The notes under the pieces: model-generated
What the model was told of the DNA's origin: nothing
Seen by the model: the letters and a program-made list of their open reading frames with translations, nothing else
Database searches by the model: none
In this document: positions 27,637 to 37,800 of the stretch, piece after piece
Numbering within the stretch: position 1 is the first letter of the stretch
How the letters are laid out: each line of letters begins with the position of its first letter
Assembly (NCBI GenBank): GCA_006503475.1
Contig: RSEH01000148.1
Location: 56,037 to 120,036 of the forward strand
Origin: Stentor roeselii
Taxonomy: Eukaryota > Ciliophora > Heterotrichea > Heterotrichida > Stentoridae
Direction: 5' to 3'
DNA length: 64,000 nucleotides
Position numbers and translations under genes: made by a program

Positions 27637-27680
27637 CGATTCTAAGTTTCTAACAGTTATTCACTGAAGAGTAACTAAGA

Positions 27681-27709
27681 AGTATTCAAGTATTCAAGTA
27701 TTCAAATAT
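27681..27709. repeat. AGTATTCA short tandem repeat
   Basis: Three perfect 8-nt units plus a degenerate fourth in the 193-bp spacer between two minus-strand genes. Confidence 0.8.
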
Positions 27710-27824
27710 TTCAAAGCGAAAAAGTTGAATATTCAAAGATTGAGAATTTTAACTAGTTCTATTAAAAATATTGAATAAAGAAAAATGATATTTCAAGAGT
27801 TTTTAACTGCTAATTATTCTAATC

Positions 27825-28997
27825 CTAATTTTTCTTCTTCCCCAGGCCTTTCTTTTTAACAGAAAAAACATGAATGTCCAGTTCTTCCGTGATTTCTCGA
27901 ATACTGAAGTAAACCAAATGCACATAACTAAAAAAAGCAAAAACAATCATTCCCAGTAACAAAAAATACTCATTTACAATAAAAACTCCGAAAGAGTGTA
28001 AGAAACTATTGCAAATAATCCCCGAAAGAACAAAAAAATTATTCCAATTCAAAGGAACATAATCCTCATCTAAAACATGAGCAATTTGCAAAAAAGCGAT
28101 TTCTCTTGCAAAGCAAAGTCCAAAGCAAGCCATAAGTTCCTTCGCAGCATTTTGAGCAAGATTCGCAGGAGAGATCCAAAGCGCAGTCAAGTAACAAGCA
28201 ATAAAAAACCCGAAAGTTCCAAAACCATAGCAAATTCCTTGTAACTTTTTCTTTGACTTGCTTAAAACCGTGTAGATGCTGATTAAGACTTACTTGTAAA
28301 TAACGAGCAAAGACGATAAAAAGATCATCAAAAAACAAATGACGTCTTTGTAGACCACTCCCTGGAAGTAGTTGTTTGAATAGTACTCTGGAGTGGTAAA
28401 GTAAAACAAAAATGATAGAAAACCGAGAAGAAGGCAACCGTCTGAAGCTGCACTTATGAATGGGAATATCAAGGAACCTGTGTAGGTCTCTTCCCAGGTT
28501 GTAAAGTAAAAAGGCATTGAACCCACCACCCAGTAGAGCAAGGCGTATCGGGAAGACATCAGCACGTTCGCGAAGTAACTCGTTGTTATTCCTACGTTTA
28601 AAGCGTCTACTTGGTGGTCGAACATCAAACCCAGTGGGGATGCTGTTCCTGTCCTTCTTGCTTGCTTCCCGTCGATGTTGTCGAGGATTAACCAGGACAT
28701 GTATAAAAAAGAAGAAAGTAAAATAGTCTGATCAGGAAGACGACATTCGTAACTTACCCCACAATGATAAAAAGTCAGTAAATAAAGTGTGACCATCATC
28801 AAATGACCCGTAAAGGTTATCTAATTCTAAAATACAAAGTTCGCGCTAAATATATGTTACGAGACCCACATCGGGAAAAAGTTCACAAGGTACCCTGCTA
28901 AAGGACTAAGTACGTATTTATACGAGGCTGAGCAATCCTGGCCAATATACACGTAACTGTGAAGTTTTTCAGAGTTTAAGAAGTACTTTTTAACCAT
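27825..28997 (-). CDS. CDP-alcohol phosphotransferase (choline/ethanolamine type), four exons
   Basis: 375 aa after removal of three 15-nt introns; the exons of 137, 10, 527 and 454 nt sum to a whole number of codons. The enzyme transfers phosphocholine or phosphoethanolamine from the CDP form to diacylglycerol, the last step of the Kennedy pathway, in ER/Golgi membranes. Seen: the CEPT1-like N-terminal FPMWVSANFITFTGHLMM, and the catalytic DG-x2-AR-x8-G-x3-D-x3-D motif as DGKQARRTGTASPLGLMFDH followed by QVDALN. About ten hydrophobic helices follow. The size matches CEPT1/EPT1. Substrate choice cannot be decided. It begins 13 bp after the stop of the TBC gene on the same strand. Confidence 0.93.
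28279..28293 (-). other. 15-nt intron
   Basis: GTAAGTCTTAATCAG, phase 2, A at position 10. The only one of the seven ending in CAG. Retention gives TAA at its second in-frame codon. Confidence 0.92.
28821..28835 (-). other. 15-nt intron flanking a 10-nt exon
   Basis: GTATTTTAGAATTAG, phase 0, A at position 10. Separated from the next intron upstream by only ten coding bases. Confidence 0.9.
28836..28845 (-). other. 10-nt microexon
   Basis: CGCGAACTTT between two 15-nt introns. With the last two bases of exon 1 it encodes Ser-Ala-Asn-Phe of the conserved membrane-entry motif (PMWVSANFITF), so its inclusion is required for a family-like sequence. Confidence 0.88.
28846..28860 (-). other. 15-nt intron flanking a 10-nt exon
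   Basis: GTAACATATATTTAG, phase 2, A at position 10. Retention gives an immediate TAA. Confidence 0.9.
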
Positions 28998-29010
28998 TAT
29001 TTATCTAAAT

Positions 29011-30015
29011 TTATATAAAATTATCATGTAAACTCTGGAAAGTCTCGAAATTCTCTGATAAACATGAAATTCCTTCATCATTTATTAATCGGAGTTCAGC
29101 GATTTGGATAAACCTTTTCCAAGTTAATTTTTCTTCAGTTTCTAGAGTTTTTAGAAATAAATAAGATGATTTTAATGAATTTTGACGAATTGGTTTGAGT
29201 AAGTCGAGAATTTTAACAGGATTAGAAGTTTCCATGAGTTTCTTTTCAAGTCTAGCTAAAATTTCAACACAAACCTGATAAAAAACTTTCCACTTGACTT
29301 TAAAAAACTTGTTTAAAAAGCAATGAGAATTCTGTAAATTAAGCAAAGTAGTAAACAAAGTGATACACCATTCAGTAATAAACATCTGAGGAATGACTCC
29401 ACATTGCATTAAGTGTTCATTGAGAGCTGGCAAATGTTCCATCATTAAAAACTCGACAATATGAGAATGTTTTTCAAGTCCCGGCAGTTGAGGAAGGAAG
29501 TTTTGGACGAGGTCGTAATTATAAACAAGTTTTAGAAAGAGCCAAAAGGTGTCAGACTCGCTACAATGAAAAAGCAAGCAAGCAACGATGTAGTTCATTC
29601 CTTGAACGTATCCTAAGTCAGGGTTATATCTGGAAATCGCGTATAAAACTCGCTTTAACACCTCAGAACCACCGCCTTTTGAGAAATAAGAGTTTTCTAA
29701 GAAGGTTCTTGGAACGTCTAAGTCGATTTGTGCCATGCTTGGAAGAAGAGCTTCTTTTTCGTAGTTTACTTTTAAGACGGTCTCGTAATAAGCACTTGAT
29801 TCGTAGGGGACTCCTGATAAACTGCACCACTTTTTGCCGTATCTGCAGGATTCTTCGCTTTTTTCTAATGTGAAGAGGCTTAGAGACCTTCTCATTATTG
29901 AGTGATTTTTGTTGCATGTGCACTGAGGGTAATGCTTCATTTGATTATAATTGTGAAGTTTCGATATTAATTTTGTGAAAAACACAAGAAAGCTAAAAAA
30001 TGAGTGATTCAACAT
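29011..30015 (-). CDS. TBC-domain Rab GTPase-activating protein
   Basis: 334 aa from the ATG at 30015. TBC proteins supply an Arg and a Gln finger that complete the Rab active site. Both are present: Arg103 in IDLDVPRTF and Gln138 in LGYVQGMN, followed by the conserved helices LLFHCSESDTFWLFLKLV, YNYDLVQNFLPQLPGLEKHS and CGVIPQMFITEWCITLFTTL. The protein is a compact single-domain TBC. The first 25 residues are hydrophobic and unlike other TBC starts; the next ATG (29940, MKHYPQ) has a TATAATCAAATG context and may be the true start. Target Rab unknown. Confidence 0.92.
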   Translation of the reverse strand: MLNHSFFSFLVFFTKLISKLHNYNQMKHYPQCTCNKNHSIMRRSLSLFTLEKSEESCRYGKKWCSLSGVPYESSAYYETVLKVNYEKEALLPSMAQIDLDVPRTFLENSYFSKGGGSEVLKRVLYAISRYNPDLGYVQGMNYIVACLLFHCSESDTFWLFLKLVYNYDLVQNFLPQLPGLEKHSHIVEFLMMEHLPALNEHLMQCGVIPQMFITEWCITLFTTLLNLQNSHCFLNKFFKVKWKVFYQVCVEILARLEKKLMETSNPVKILDLLKPIRQNSLKSSYLFLKTLETEEKLTWKRFIQIAELRLINDEGISCLSENFETFQSLHDNFI

Positions 30016-30603
30016 CAAATGAATTTTAATTTTCGAAGAGCTACAAGTAACAAGATTAGAAGAGAAACTCAGTTATTAAGTCAATAAAAGTTATTTAGTA
30101 AGGAAAAGAAATTAAAGTCCCAATTCATTACAAGGGATGGATTTATCAGTATTTGATTAATTAAATGCTATGATATGGCTAAATCTTTAGGTGAATATAC
30201 TATTATTTATGTTTTATGTCTTTGCTAACATATACACTTAAGTCATCCTGCTCTAAATCATTGAAGAACTTGAATAAATAATTTAATGAAAAGGACTCTA
30301 AATAAAGATTATTCGGCTAATTGAATAAAAGAGAAATTTCATCATTTCGACTATCTTTGTTATATAAACATTCAATAGGTGACTCTTCAAATTTTTTAGT
30401 ATTTCAATATTTAGAGTAGAATGATGGTAAATTAAGATTAAATCTTCAGGCTTGCAGGGTTACTATTTTGGTCTTTACGATAAATTTGGGTTAGTTGATT
30501 TTTCTTAATATTATCCATCAAACTATAGGATAAATTTTTATACTATCGACTTGAAAAAGATGCGATTGCTTTAATTTCAAGAATCTGGCTTATTTCAATA
30601 AAA
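30016..30603. other. Intergenic, AT-rich
   Basis: About 590 bp upstream of the TBC gene. No RNA gene, repeat or coding frame that I can support. Confidence 0.5.
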
Positions 30604-30828
30604 TCAAGAGATTAAGGTATGGCTTTTAATTATAAATAAGGGCAAATTCAATAGATTATCTAAAGTTCTAACCATATTTGTTGAATCTAAAAATTCTTCC
30701 TGTTGATAATTAAAAATCTCCTTTTTTTCCCTTATAATCGATTCAAACTCCTTCCTCATAAAAAACATCCATTCACCCTTCCAAACCCAATAAAATAATT
30801 TTCTATCAAATTTAAAACACTCAAACAT
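30604..30828 (-). CDS. Possible small orphan protein
   Basis: 74 aa from the first ATG (MFECFKFDRKLFYWVW...); the frame continues upstream without an ATG. Aromatic and charged, with no signal or domain. It is head to head with the SABATH methyltransferase, 21 bp between ATGs. It may be a real small gene or a chance frame in AT-rich DNA; the Trp- and Glu-rich composition is mildly in favour. Its stop is TGA. Confidence 0.3.
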   Translation of the reverse strand: MFECFKFDRKLFYWVWKGEWMFFMRKEFESIIREKKEIFNYQQEEFLDSTNMVRTLDNLLNLPLFIIKSHTLIS

Positions 30829-30849
30829 CCGAAACAATTTCAGCCATAA

Positions 30850-31845
30850 ATGGCTTTCCAAGAGCTCGCATTAAAAGACTACAACTTCAACTCATACTGG
30901 CAAAGAGTAGAAAACCTGAAATGTAGCGACTTCTTCCTATCATCAACCGAGCCCCTCTTCCAAACTTCCCTAATCCGAATCGGTGACTTCGGTTGTTCAG
31001 AAGGTGCGAATTCAATAAGTTTCTTCAACAAAGTACTATCATCCTTGAAATCCAAACAAGAACTTCCATCAATCTTAATCACTCACTGCGACCTTCCCGA
31101 AAACAACTGGACTTCCTTGAACCAAACATTAATATCAAGCAAAGACTCTTATCTCTCTCACAGTTCAGCCTTTTCCTCAACAATCGGCCGTTCTTTTTTC
31201 AGTCAGCTCTTCCCGAAGGACTACCTGGACATAAGTTACTCAGCTTTCAGCTTTCATTACTTGTCAAAGCCTGGAGAAAGGCCACCTGGCGATTCAGGTC
31301 TTTACCATTCCGGTGTGCAAAAACAAGGAATTATTGACATGAGTCATTTAATTCTTACTAGAATTGAAGAGCTTAGGCCTGGTGGAGTCTTTTTTGGAAT
31401 AGTTGGAGCTCAGGGAATTGAAAAGCCGGTTGTCACAGAAGCTACTTTAAATGAGGTTTTTGGAAAAATGATTGAACGGGCACTGATTAGTCCTGAGGAA
31501 ATTGGGTCGATTGAATGGAATACTTGCTTGTTGGATGAAAGTGAATGGAGAGTTATTTTGGAACAAGTTAAGAATAAAGCTGAAGTCGTTCATTTCAATA
31601 TTCAGAAAAGTGTTTGTCCTTATTATACGGAATATTTGGAGGATCAGGACTTGGAGAAATATGTGAATGGACTTTCTGGGTTTTACTTTGTGTTACTTCA
31701 GCATGTCATTAGGAAGTGCTTGAAAAGTGAGAATAAGGATGAGATTATGAAGGAATTTCATTTGGAAATTAAAAATGCTATCAGGAATCATGTCGCTGAG
31801 ACCTTTATGGACATCGCGATTGTCGTGATTAAGAAGAATAGCTAA
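30850..31845 (+). CDS. SABATH-family SAM-dependent carboxyl methyltransferase
   Basis: 331 aa. SABATH enzymes methylate small-molecule carboxylates (salicylate, jasmonate, farnesoate type) or ring nitrogens using SAM. Family landmarks: SAM-binding IGDFGCSEGANS (43-54), HCDLPENNW, GRSFFSQLFPKDYLDISYS then AFSFHYLS, and ELRPGGVFFGIVGAQG. The size is typical. These enzymes are best known in plants and are also found in some protists and bacteria. Substrate cannot be inferred. The start context is CATAAATGG. Confidence 0.85.
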   Translation: MAFQELALKDYNFNSYWQRVENLKCSDFFLSSTEPLFQTSLIRIGDFGCSEGANSISFFNKVLSSLKSKQELPSILITHCDLPENNWTSLNQTLISSKDSYLSHSSAFSSTIGRSFFSQLFPKDYLDISYSAFSFHYLSKPGERPPGDSGLYHSGVQKQGIIDMSHLILTRIEELRPGGVFFGIVGAQGIEKPVVTEATLNEVFGKMIERALISPEEIGSIEWNTCLLDESEWRVILEQVKNKAEVVHFNIQKSVCPYYTEYLEDQDLEKYVNGLSGFYFVLLQHVIRKCLKSENKDEIMKEFHLEIKNAIRNHVAETFMDIAIVVIKKNS

Positions 31846-31886
31846 TTAGGTTTATGATTTAATTCCTCATTCAAGAGTTCACCATT

Positions 31887-31903
31887 AAAAAAAAAAAAAA
31901 AAA
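31887..31903 (+). repeat. A17 homopolymer
   Basis: Seventeen A in the 115-bp spacer between the convergent SABATH and PKA-like genes. Prone to length error in assemblies. Confidence 0.9.
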
Positions 31904-31960
31904 CCATTGATTTAAATCACAGATATCTGAAACCATCTCTTTAAATTAAATAAAAAAAAA

Positions 31961-32911
31961 CTACCAGTTTTCAAAAGGATCTTCAACTAAAGGCCCTTCA
32001 TCACTAGTATCAGATTCAGGGTACTTAAAAAAATTAGAAGTATCTCCCTGAAACTTAACATTAGGAAGATACGGCATAGGGACCATCTGAAACTCAAGTA
32101 ATTCCCACTCAACATCCCTAAAAAACATATGTCTTTTAATATCCTGGACCCCTCTCTTCATATTTCCATACCGTTTACTCAAGTCACTAACCAGCAGATG
32201 CTTGACAAGACTCTTAGCATTAGAGTCAAAACCTTTCGGAAACTTGACTTTTCCATTCAAAACATTTGAATAAACCACCATCGGGTCAGGGTCATGAAAA
32301 GGGTCGATTCCTGTGATCATTTCATAGATGATGACTCCGAAGCTCCACCAGTCAACTGCCGTTCCATAAGGAAGATTTCTGATGATTTCAGGAGCCATGT
32401 ATTCAGCTGTTCCACAAAAGGTCTGAGTTCGATGAGAAATGACTTTTGCTAGTCCAAAGTCTGTAAGTTTAAGGTAACCATTTGGACGGATTAAAAGGTT
32501 CTCAGGCTTCAGGTCACGGTAAACTATTGACTTGCTGTGAAGGTGGGAAAGGGTCAGAACTATCTGAGATGATAATAGAGAGGAATGGGCTAGTGATAGA
32601 CCTTTGTTCAGCTTTATGTATGTGAATAAATCACCTCCTGAGATAAACTCAAGAGCGAAATAAAGGAATATTTCATCTTGAGAGTAACCCAGAAGACGTA
32701 CTATGAATGGGTGGTTCAGGGATTTCATTATTTCTAACTCTGAGTGAACGTGGTCGACTTGTTTTGAGTTTATTAGGTGACTTTTTTTCATTGCTTTTAA
32801 TGCGAAAAATACGGATGTTGAACGACTTCTGGCGATTTTCACCCGTCCATACCCTCCTCTTCCAATAGTATGAAAGACTTCAACATCCTCAATCCTGAAT
32901 CTTAGAGTCAT
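31961..32911 (-). CDS. PKA-like AGC protein kinase catalytic subunit
   Basis: 316 aa, almost only a kinase domain plus a short AGC tail, as in PKA catalytic subunits. Gly loop GRGGYGRV (17-24), Lys39, YRDLKPEN with Asp133, TDFGLAK with Asp151, activation loop Thr164 in TFCGTAEYMAPE, then VDWWSFGVIIYEM. The tail has the FKYPESD segment and ends DPFENW, so an aromatic F-x-x-W sits at the very C terminus, where PKA has FTEF to fill its own PIF pocket. PKA, PKG or an orphan AGC are all possible; no cyclic-nucleotide domain is present. Its ATG is 12 bp from that of the divergent gene at 32924. Confidence 0.9.
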   Translation of the reverse strand: MTLRFRIEDVEVFHTIGRGGYGRVKIARSRSTSVFFALKAMKKSHLINSKQVDHVHSELEIMKSLNHPFIVRLLGYSQDEIFLYFALEFISGGDLFTYIKLNKGLSLAHSSLLSSQIVLTLSHLHSKSIVYRDLKPENLLIRPNGYLKLTDFGLAKVISHRTQTFCGTAEYMAPEIIRNLPYGTAVDWWSFGVIIYEMITGIDPFHDPDPMVVYSNVLNGKVKFPKGFDSNAKSLVKHLLVSDLSKRYGNMKRGVQDIKRHMFFRDVEWELLEFQMVPMPYLPNVKFQGDTSNFFKYPESDTSDEGPLVEDPFENW

Positions 32912-32923
32912 TATTCTTTTATT

Positions 32924-33640
32924 ATGAATAAAAATCTCAAAGCAAAAAACGTAACATCAAGTAAAAACTCTCGGAAGCCTTCAGTAAAAGTCATAACAAA
33001 GACATTCGACCGAGATTCCTCAAAAGCCTTAAGAAAAGGGACTCCTCCATCAGGCCAAGTCCTTCGAACATCAGCGAAAGACTCTCCAGTAAACATCGAA
33101 AGTATCGACCTTTCCTCCGAGCAGGACTTCGACGCTCTTCAAATCGCGCAGGCGACTTCTTCATTAAAACTCCAGCTGCTTCAATCTTTGCAGGTCTTCA
33201 AAACGGCGAATAATGATTACATGAGTCAAAACTGGGAACTTCGCAGTGAAGTCGACACTTTTCAAAAGGACTTCATGACTGTCAAGGTCGAAGTCGAAGG
33301 CTTGCTCTGGGAAAGTGCGAAGTCGAAAGAAGGACTCAGCAGAATGAAGGGGATTATTGAAACTCCGAAGACTCGCACCCAAGGACCTGAAATTTTAGAT
33401 ATTGATTTGAGCTCTGTAAAGGAAAATGATGAGGAAACACTTTTGAATGCTTTGAAAAAATTGCAGATTCAGGTTGAAGGGATTAGGGAAAAAATTGAAA
33501 GTAATGAAAGTCAGCTTAAGACTAAGGAATCGGAAAATAGCGAACTTAGATCTGCTGTTTTTAAGTTAAGGGATAGCATTTTAGCTACACCGGATTTGGT
33601 TGGGGATACTGCTAAGAATAGCTGTTGTGGCGTTTTTTAA
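32924..33640 (+). CDS. Coiled-coil protein with possible C-terminal lipidation
   Basis: 238 aa. A basic Ser-rich start (SSKNSRKPSVKVITK), then predicted coiled coil around 80-125 and 165-225. It ends SCCGVF; the last four residues CGVF have the C-a-a-X shape with Phe last, which would favour geranylgeranylation, and the paired cysteines could also be palmitoylated. No enzyme motif. It shares a 12-bp spacer with the PKA-like kinase. Function unknown. Confidence 0.75.
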   Translation: MNKNLKAKNVTSSKNSRKPSVKVITKTFDRDSSKALRKGTPPSGQVLRTSAKDSPVNIESIDLSSEQDFDALQIAQATSSLKLQLLQSLQVFKTANNDYMSQNWELRSEVDTFQKDFMTVKVEVEGLLWESAKSKEGLSRMKGIIETPKTRTQGPEILDIDLSSVKENDEETLLNALKKLQIQVEGIREKIESNESQLKTKESENSELRSAVFKLRDSILATPDLVGDTAKNSCCGVF

Positions 33641-33813
33641 TTAGAATTATTGGTATTAATGGATAGAATTTTAGGGAATTTTATTTAGGGTTTGAAGTTG
33701 ATTTGGATAATTTTTACACGAAAGAATGATGATTAGGTTGAGATCTTTGACGAACAGATGAGAACTTAACAAAGAAAATAAAATTTTTGATATTTATGAA
33801 TTGACCAAATAAT

Positions 33814-34323
33814 TTAATTAAATTTGATTTTTTTGGCGGAATAAGGGCTGTGATCTAGTTTTTGCTTTTCCATTTTCTTCTGAGCCAATCTCGAACTTCT
33901 TCGAAGGCAGCTACTCTTGGCAGAATTCATCATTTTCAGATCAGTTTGACTTAAGGATTCAAATTTTTCGTTTTGAATTGGGGTTTCGAGAACTGATTTC
34001 TGAAATATTTCATTCAAGTCGTAAGACGGAGGAGATGGAGGACAATCAGTATCCGAAACATCTTCTTTCAAGAAAACACTTTCCTTCTTCATATGTCGAG
34101 AAATCAAATCATTAAGCCTAAAATATTCTGCAAGTGGGAAATTCAATCTAAAATTCAAATCACAATATCGAGTCTTATTAAGTTCCTTTCTTTCATTTTC
34201 CTTGCATTCATTATTGATCAAACCTTTCGTTTCAGTGATATTTCCTTTATTTTCTTTTTTGGCCGCTTCTTTCTTATTCATTCCCCTTTTTTCAAATCTT
34301 GGGGCCTGACTTTTTGCCTTCAT
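33814..34323 (-). CDS. Uncharacterised basic protein
   Basis: 169 aa, Lys/Glu-rich, likely disordered. The N-terminal third is basic (KKEAAKKENKGN). The middle has CPPSPPSYDL. The C terminus is strongly basic (SCLRRSSRLAQKKMEKQK, SAKKIKFN) and could act as a nuclear localisation signal. No domain recognised. Confidence 0.6.
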   Translation of the reverse strand: MKAKSQAPRFEKRGMNKKEAAKKENKGNITETKGLINNECKENERKELNKTRYCDLNFRLNFPLAEYFRLNDLISRHMKKESVFLKEDVSDTDCPPSPPSYDLNEIFQKSVLETPIQNEKFESLSQTDLKMMNSAKSSCLRRSSRLAQKKMEKQKLDHSPYSAKKIKFN

Positions 34324-34813
34324 ACTAAAAAATATGAAAATTTTCTAATTTTTGATAATCTTCTTATTAGAAAAATAATCTGCTTGAGGAAAATCTTTTC
34401 AATAAAGCTTTCGATTATTTATGCAAATTAAGATCAGGAGAATAATAAAAGGAGCTATTTAAGAGATTGCAATCAATTCAGTTGATAAAAAGACTGAAAA
34501 ATTCTCTGTATGCAGAATGAAAATGAATCATTTTTCTTGTTCAGTAGAATATTTTTCTGAGATTTAGGGTACTGGGTTTTCTTAGTCTACACAAAGCATG
34601 AGATACTCATGATTTGTCATCTGCTTATTTATTTTTTGTTTAATAAAATCTTAAAGCTGAGGAATTGGTTAGCTTATTGATTGATACTTGAATCTTGAAC
34701 TTTTTCAATTGTTTTTTCAGTAATTTCGGTATAGACTCACAGTTTGTCCTTTCTAATTGTTTTGTGAAAAGAATCAAAAAAAGATAATTTTCTAAATACT
34801 TAAGTCTAAAAAA
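34324..34813. other. Intergenic, AT-rich
   Basis: About 490 bp between two minus-strand genes. Nothing recognisable seen. Confidence 0.5.
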
Positions 34814-37800
34814 CTACTTAATTTCATCAACAACGTCTTTTTCCTCAATAATCTTCACCTTGTATTTGTCCCTAGCCTTGATATAAATTTTCTTCAGTTC
34901 ACTAAAAAAATGGAACAATGAAATCAAATAATTAAAAATGAGTCCTGCCAAAACGATTCCAAAAACAATGTTATGAAAAATCACAGATTTAATCTTTCTT
35001 CCAGAGATACTCGAGTAGAGCAACATTAAAAAGATGCTTAAAAAGTTAAATTCTTGTTCAATCGATAAAAAAAGCACAGATTTCTCTTTAAAAGGTTTGA
35101 AATAAGCTAAAAACCAAAGAGTAATCATTGAAAAAAGTAAGTTTAACACAATCTGAGCAACTCCTGAAATATTTAAAAATACTTGAGTGACTAAAAACTG
35201 CTGCCTTCTCAAAATAAACAAAAAATAGTAAAAAGTACTAAAAAATCCTCTGTCATTTTTAAATTCATCAAAGAATTCCCCATATTTTTTTAGAAATTTT
35301 TCATTTCCATCAACAATTTTCTGATAATTTTTATAATTCATGAGAAAAATCAACAAAGATGTAAAAGAAAATCCAACCTAATTAAAAATTACAAGAAAAA
35401 CACCAGAAAGGGCTAAATTTACATAAAATTCTTCTTCAGAATGACTGAAATTCTAGCTAAAACTTACAGATTTCAAGAAAAAAACAGCAAAAAATCCGAT
35501 ATCCAGAAAAGATTGGATCCAAAACCTAATAAAAACATTAAATTTGAATTTCTTCAAAACATTAGACAATTTTTGAAGAAGTTTCCCTGTTGATAACCTT
35601 TTAAGAATAATTAGAAAAGGCCAACTTATCAGAAAACCTGCTAAAAGTGCAACAAGAGATCCAGAGTTAATCAAAAAGACTGAACTTTCAATCTCGATCT
35701 TTTGGGCTCCTTTATAAGCAGGAGAAGATGAAGAAGGGCTCATTACTAATTCGAAAGGGTTTGGGCAAAGTTTTAAGAGTCCGAGTGAGTTTAAAAGATC
35801 GATTGAGTATTTGTCTTGAAAGTAATCAGCGACTGGAATGTAACTGAAGAGTTGAATCGACCCTAGCAAGAGCCAGGCTGGGGAAGGATTCGAAACTAGA
35901 GACATTCCAAGAGAAGTAGCAACTATTATTATCAGCCAAATCTGAAAACCTTTATAAGACCCTTTGCTGTTTTCATCCTGATTCAGGTCTACTTCCTTTA
36001 AATCAGCAGAAAAACGTTTTTTTAACAGTTTTTTGTTTTTTTCACTGTAAATTTCTAGTAAAAACCTTAAAAAAACTTTCGCATTTTTCGGTATATCTTC
36101 ATTTATTTTCAGCTTCAAATAATAAACTCTTCTAGTTTTTCTTATCAGGATATATGAAAAATTTAAAGAATCACTGAATGAAAGTTCTAAATCTTCACGA
36201 TGAAGATATTCTAAAAGAGCTTCTTCAAATTCCACTTTAATCAGGTTTTGCGAGTTCGTCGAAAGATTCACTGAAAAGTTACTTTGAACACAAGTCCCTT
36301 GAACCTCAACAAATCCTTTCAAACAAACACAAGACCCTTCACTAGGACCCTGATTTTCTGGGCACTGTTCACAAGAGACTAAAACTCCTGATTGTCTGAC
36401 TTCCAGAAGCCAATCATTGCAAAAACATCTGGAATTTTTCAAGAAACTATTTGAATCTTTGCATTTAGAGCAAGTTTTCGCTTCTGAGCAAGACTCGCAT
36501 TCGGCTAAGCAAGGCTCGCATTGAAGTTTACTTGAAAGGAAAAAACCTTTTGGGCATTTGCATTTTCCATCAATGATAACTGCTGAGTCATCAAGGCACT
36601 TTGAACATGAAAAGGAATTTGTGCAAGTTTTGCATTCATTTAAACACTTTTTACATGTTTTCTGTGAACCTGATTCGAAATATCCTGATTTGCAAAAACA
36701 TTTTCCTTTTATTAGAGTTTTGGAGATGTCAGAACAACTTAAACAAAAGGATTTGGAAGAACATGTTTCACATTCTTTTGAACATTTATGGCATGAAAAA
36801 CTGGAAATTGAAGAAAATTCGTAATAGCCTGATGGGCAGATGCATCGGCCGTTTAGTAAAAGGGCATTTTTGTCTGAACAAGTCAGACAAGATGAGCTGT
36901 TTTCACATGTTTTGCATTCAGTTAAGCATTTTTCGCAGTTTGTTTCGAGTTTAAAATAACCTTCATTGCAAAGACATTTACCTTCTTGAATATAGGTGTT
37001 ATCACTTTTACAAGTTTCACAGGATGAATAGTTATCACATGTTTTACATTCAGTAGCACAAGGTTTGCAAGAATCTACATCTGTTAGTAAACTAGTACTA
37101 TAAAAACCATTGTCGCACTCGCATTTCCCATTCTTTAGATTACTATCAATGGCTAAGCATTTAGTACATTCATATATATTTTCGCAATCTAAGCAGTCTA
37201 AGTTACACTCACCTTGCCCACCATCAGTGAAGTAACATCCAGATCTTTTTTTATCATGGCCATTCACACCCAAGCATGTGCAGACACCTGGAATGGTAAA
37301 TTCGCAGCTATTACTTGAACACAAACACTTGATTTTCATATTCCCCTTACAGGGTAAATCTCCTTGGCAGCTTATACCAAACGAGTCTGTTGATAAATCA
37401 TCAACCTTTGAGCCACACCCAATTCCGAGATCAGGAATTATGAAACCAGGATTGCAAGGATCGCAATCTCCTATCAAGCAGTTAGTGCTTTCACTATTAT
37501 AGAGGTATGCAATTGTATTTTCAGAAATCATATAAAGTGCGAAATACCCAACAAATCCTTTGAATCCACTAAAGTTCTCAGATTCTGAAGCTGAGAATTT
37601 AGTTCCGAGAAAATATTCTGTGAATGAAGACGGAAATTCAGAAATGGTTATTTGATATGAAGATAATAATTCAATATCTTCATTTAAGCTGTTTATTGAA
37701 ATCTTGATACTTGGAGCACTGAAAAGTATCTCAAATGTTAGAAGAGCCCAGATTCCTAAATAAGTATTACCAACTTCAAAAAAAATATTTTCTTGATTGC

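Noticed and set aside
36558-36954. Plus-strand frames rich in His, Phe and Cys
   Set aside because: They are antisense readings of the Cys-repeat array and inherit its periodicity.
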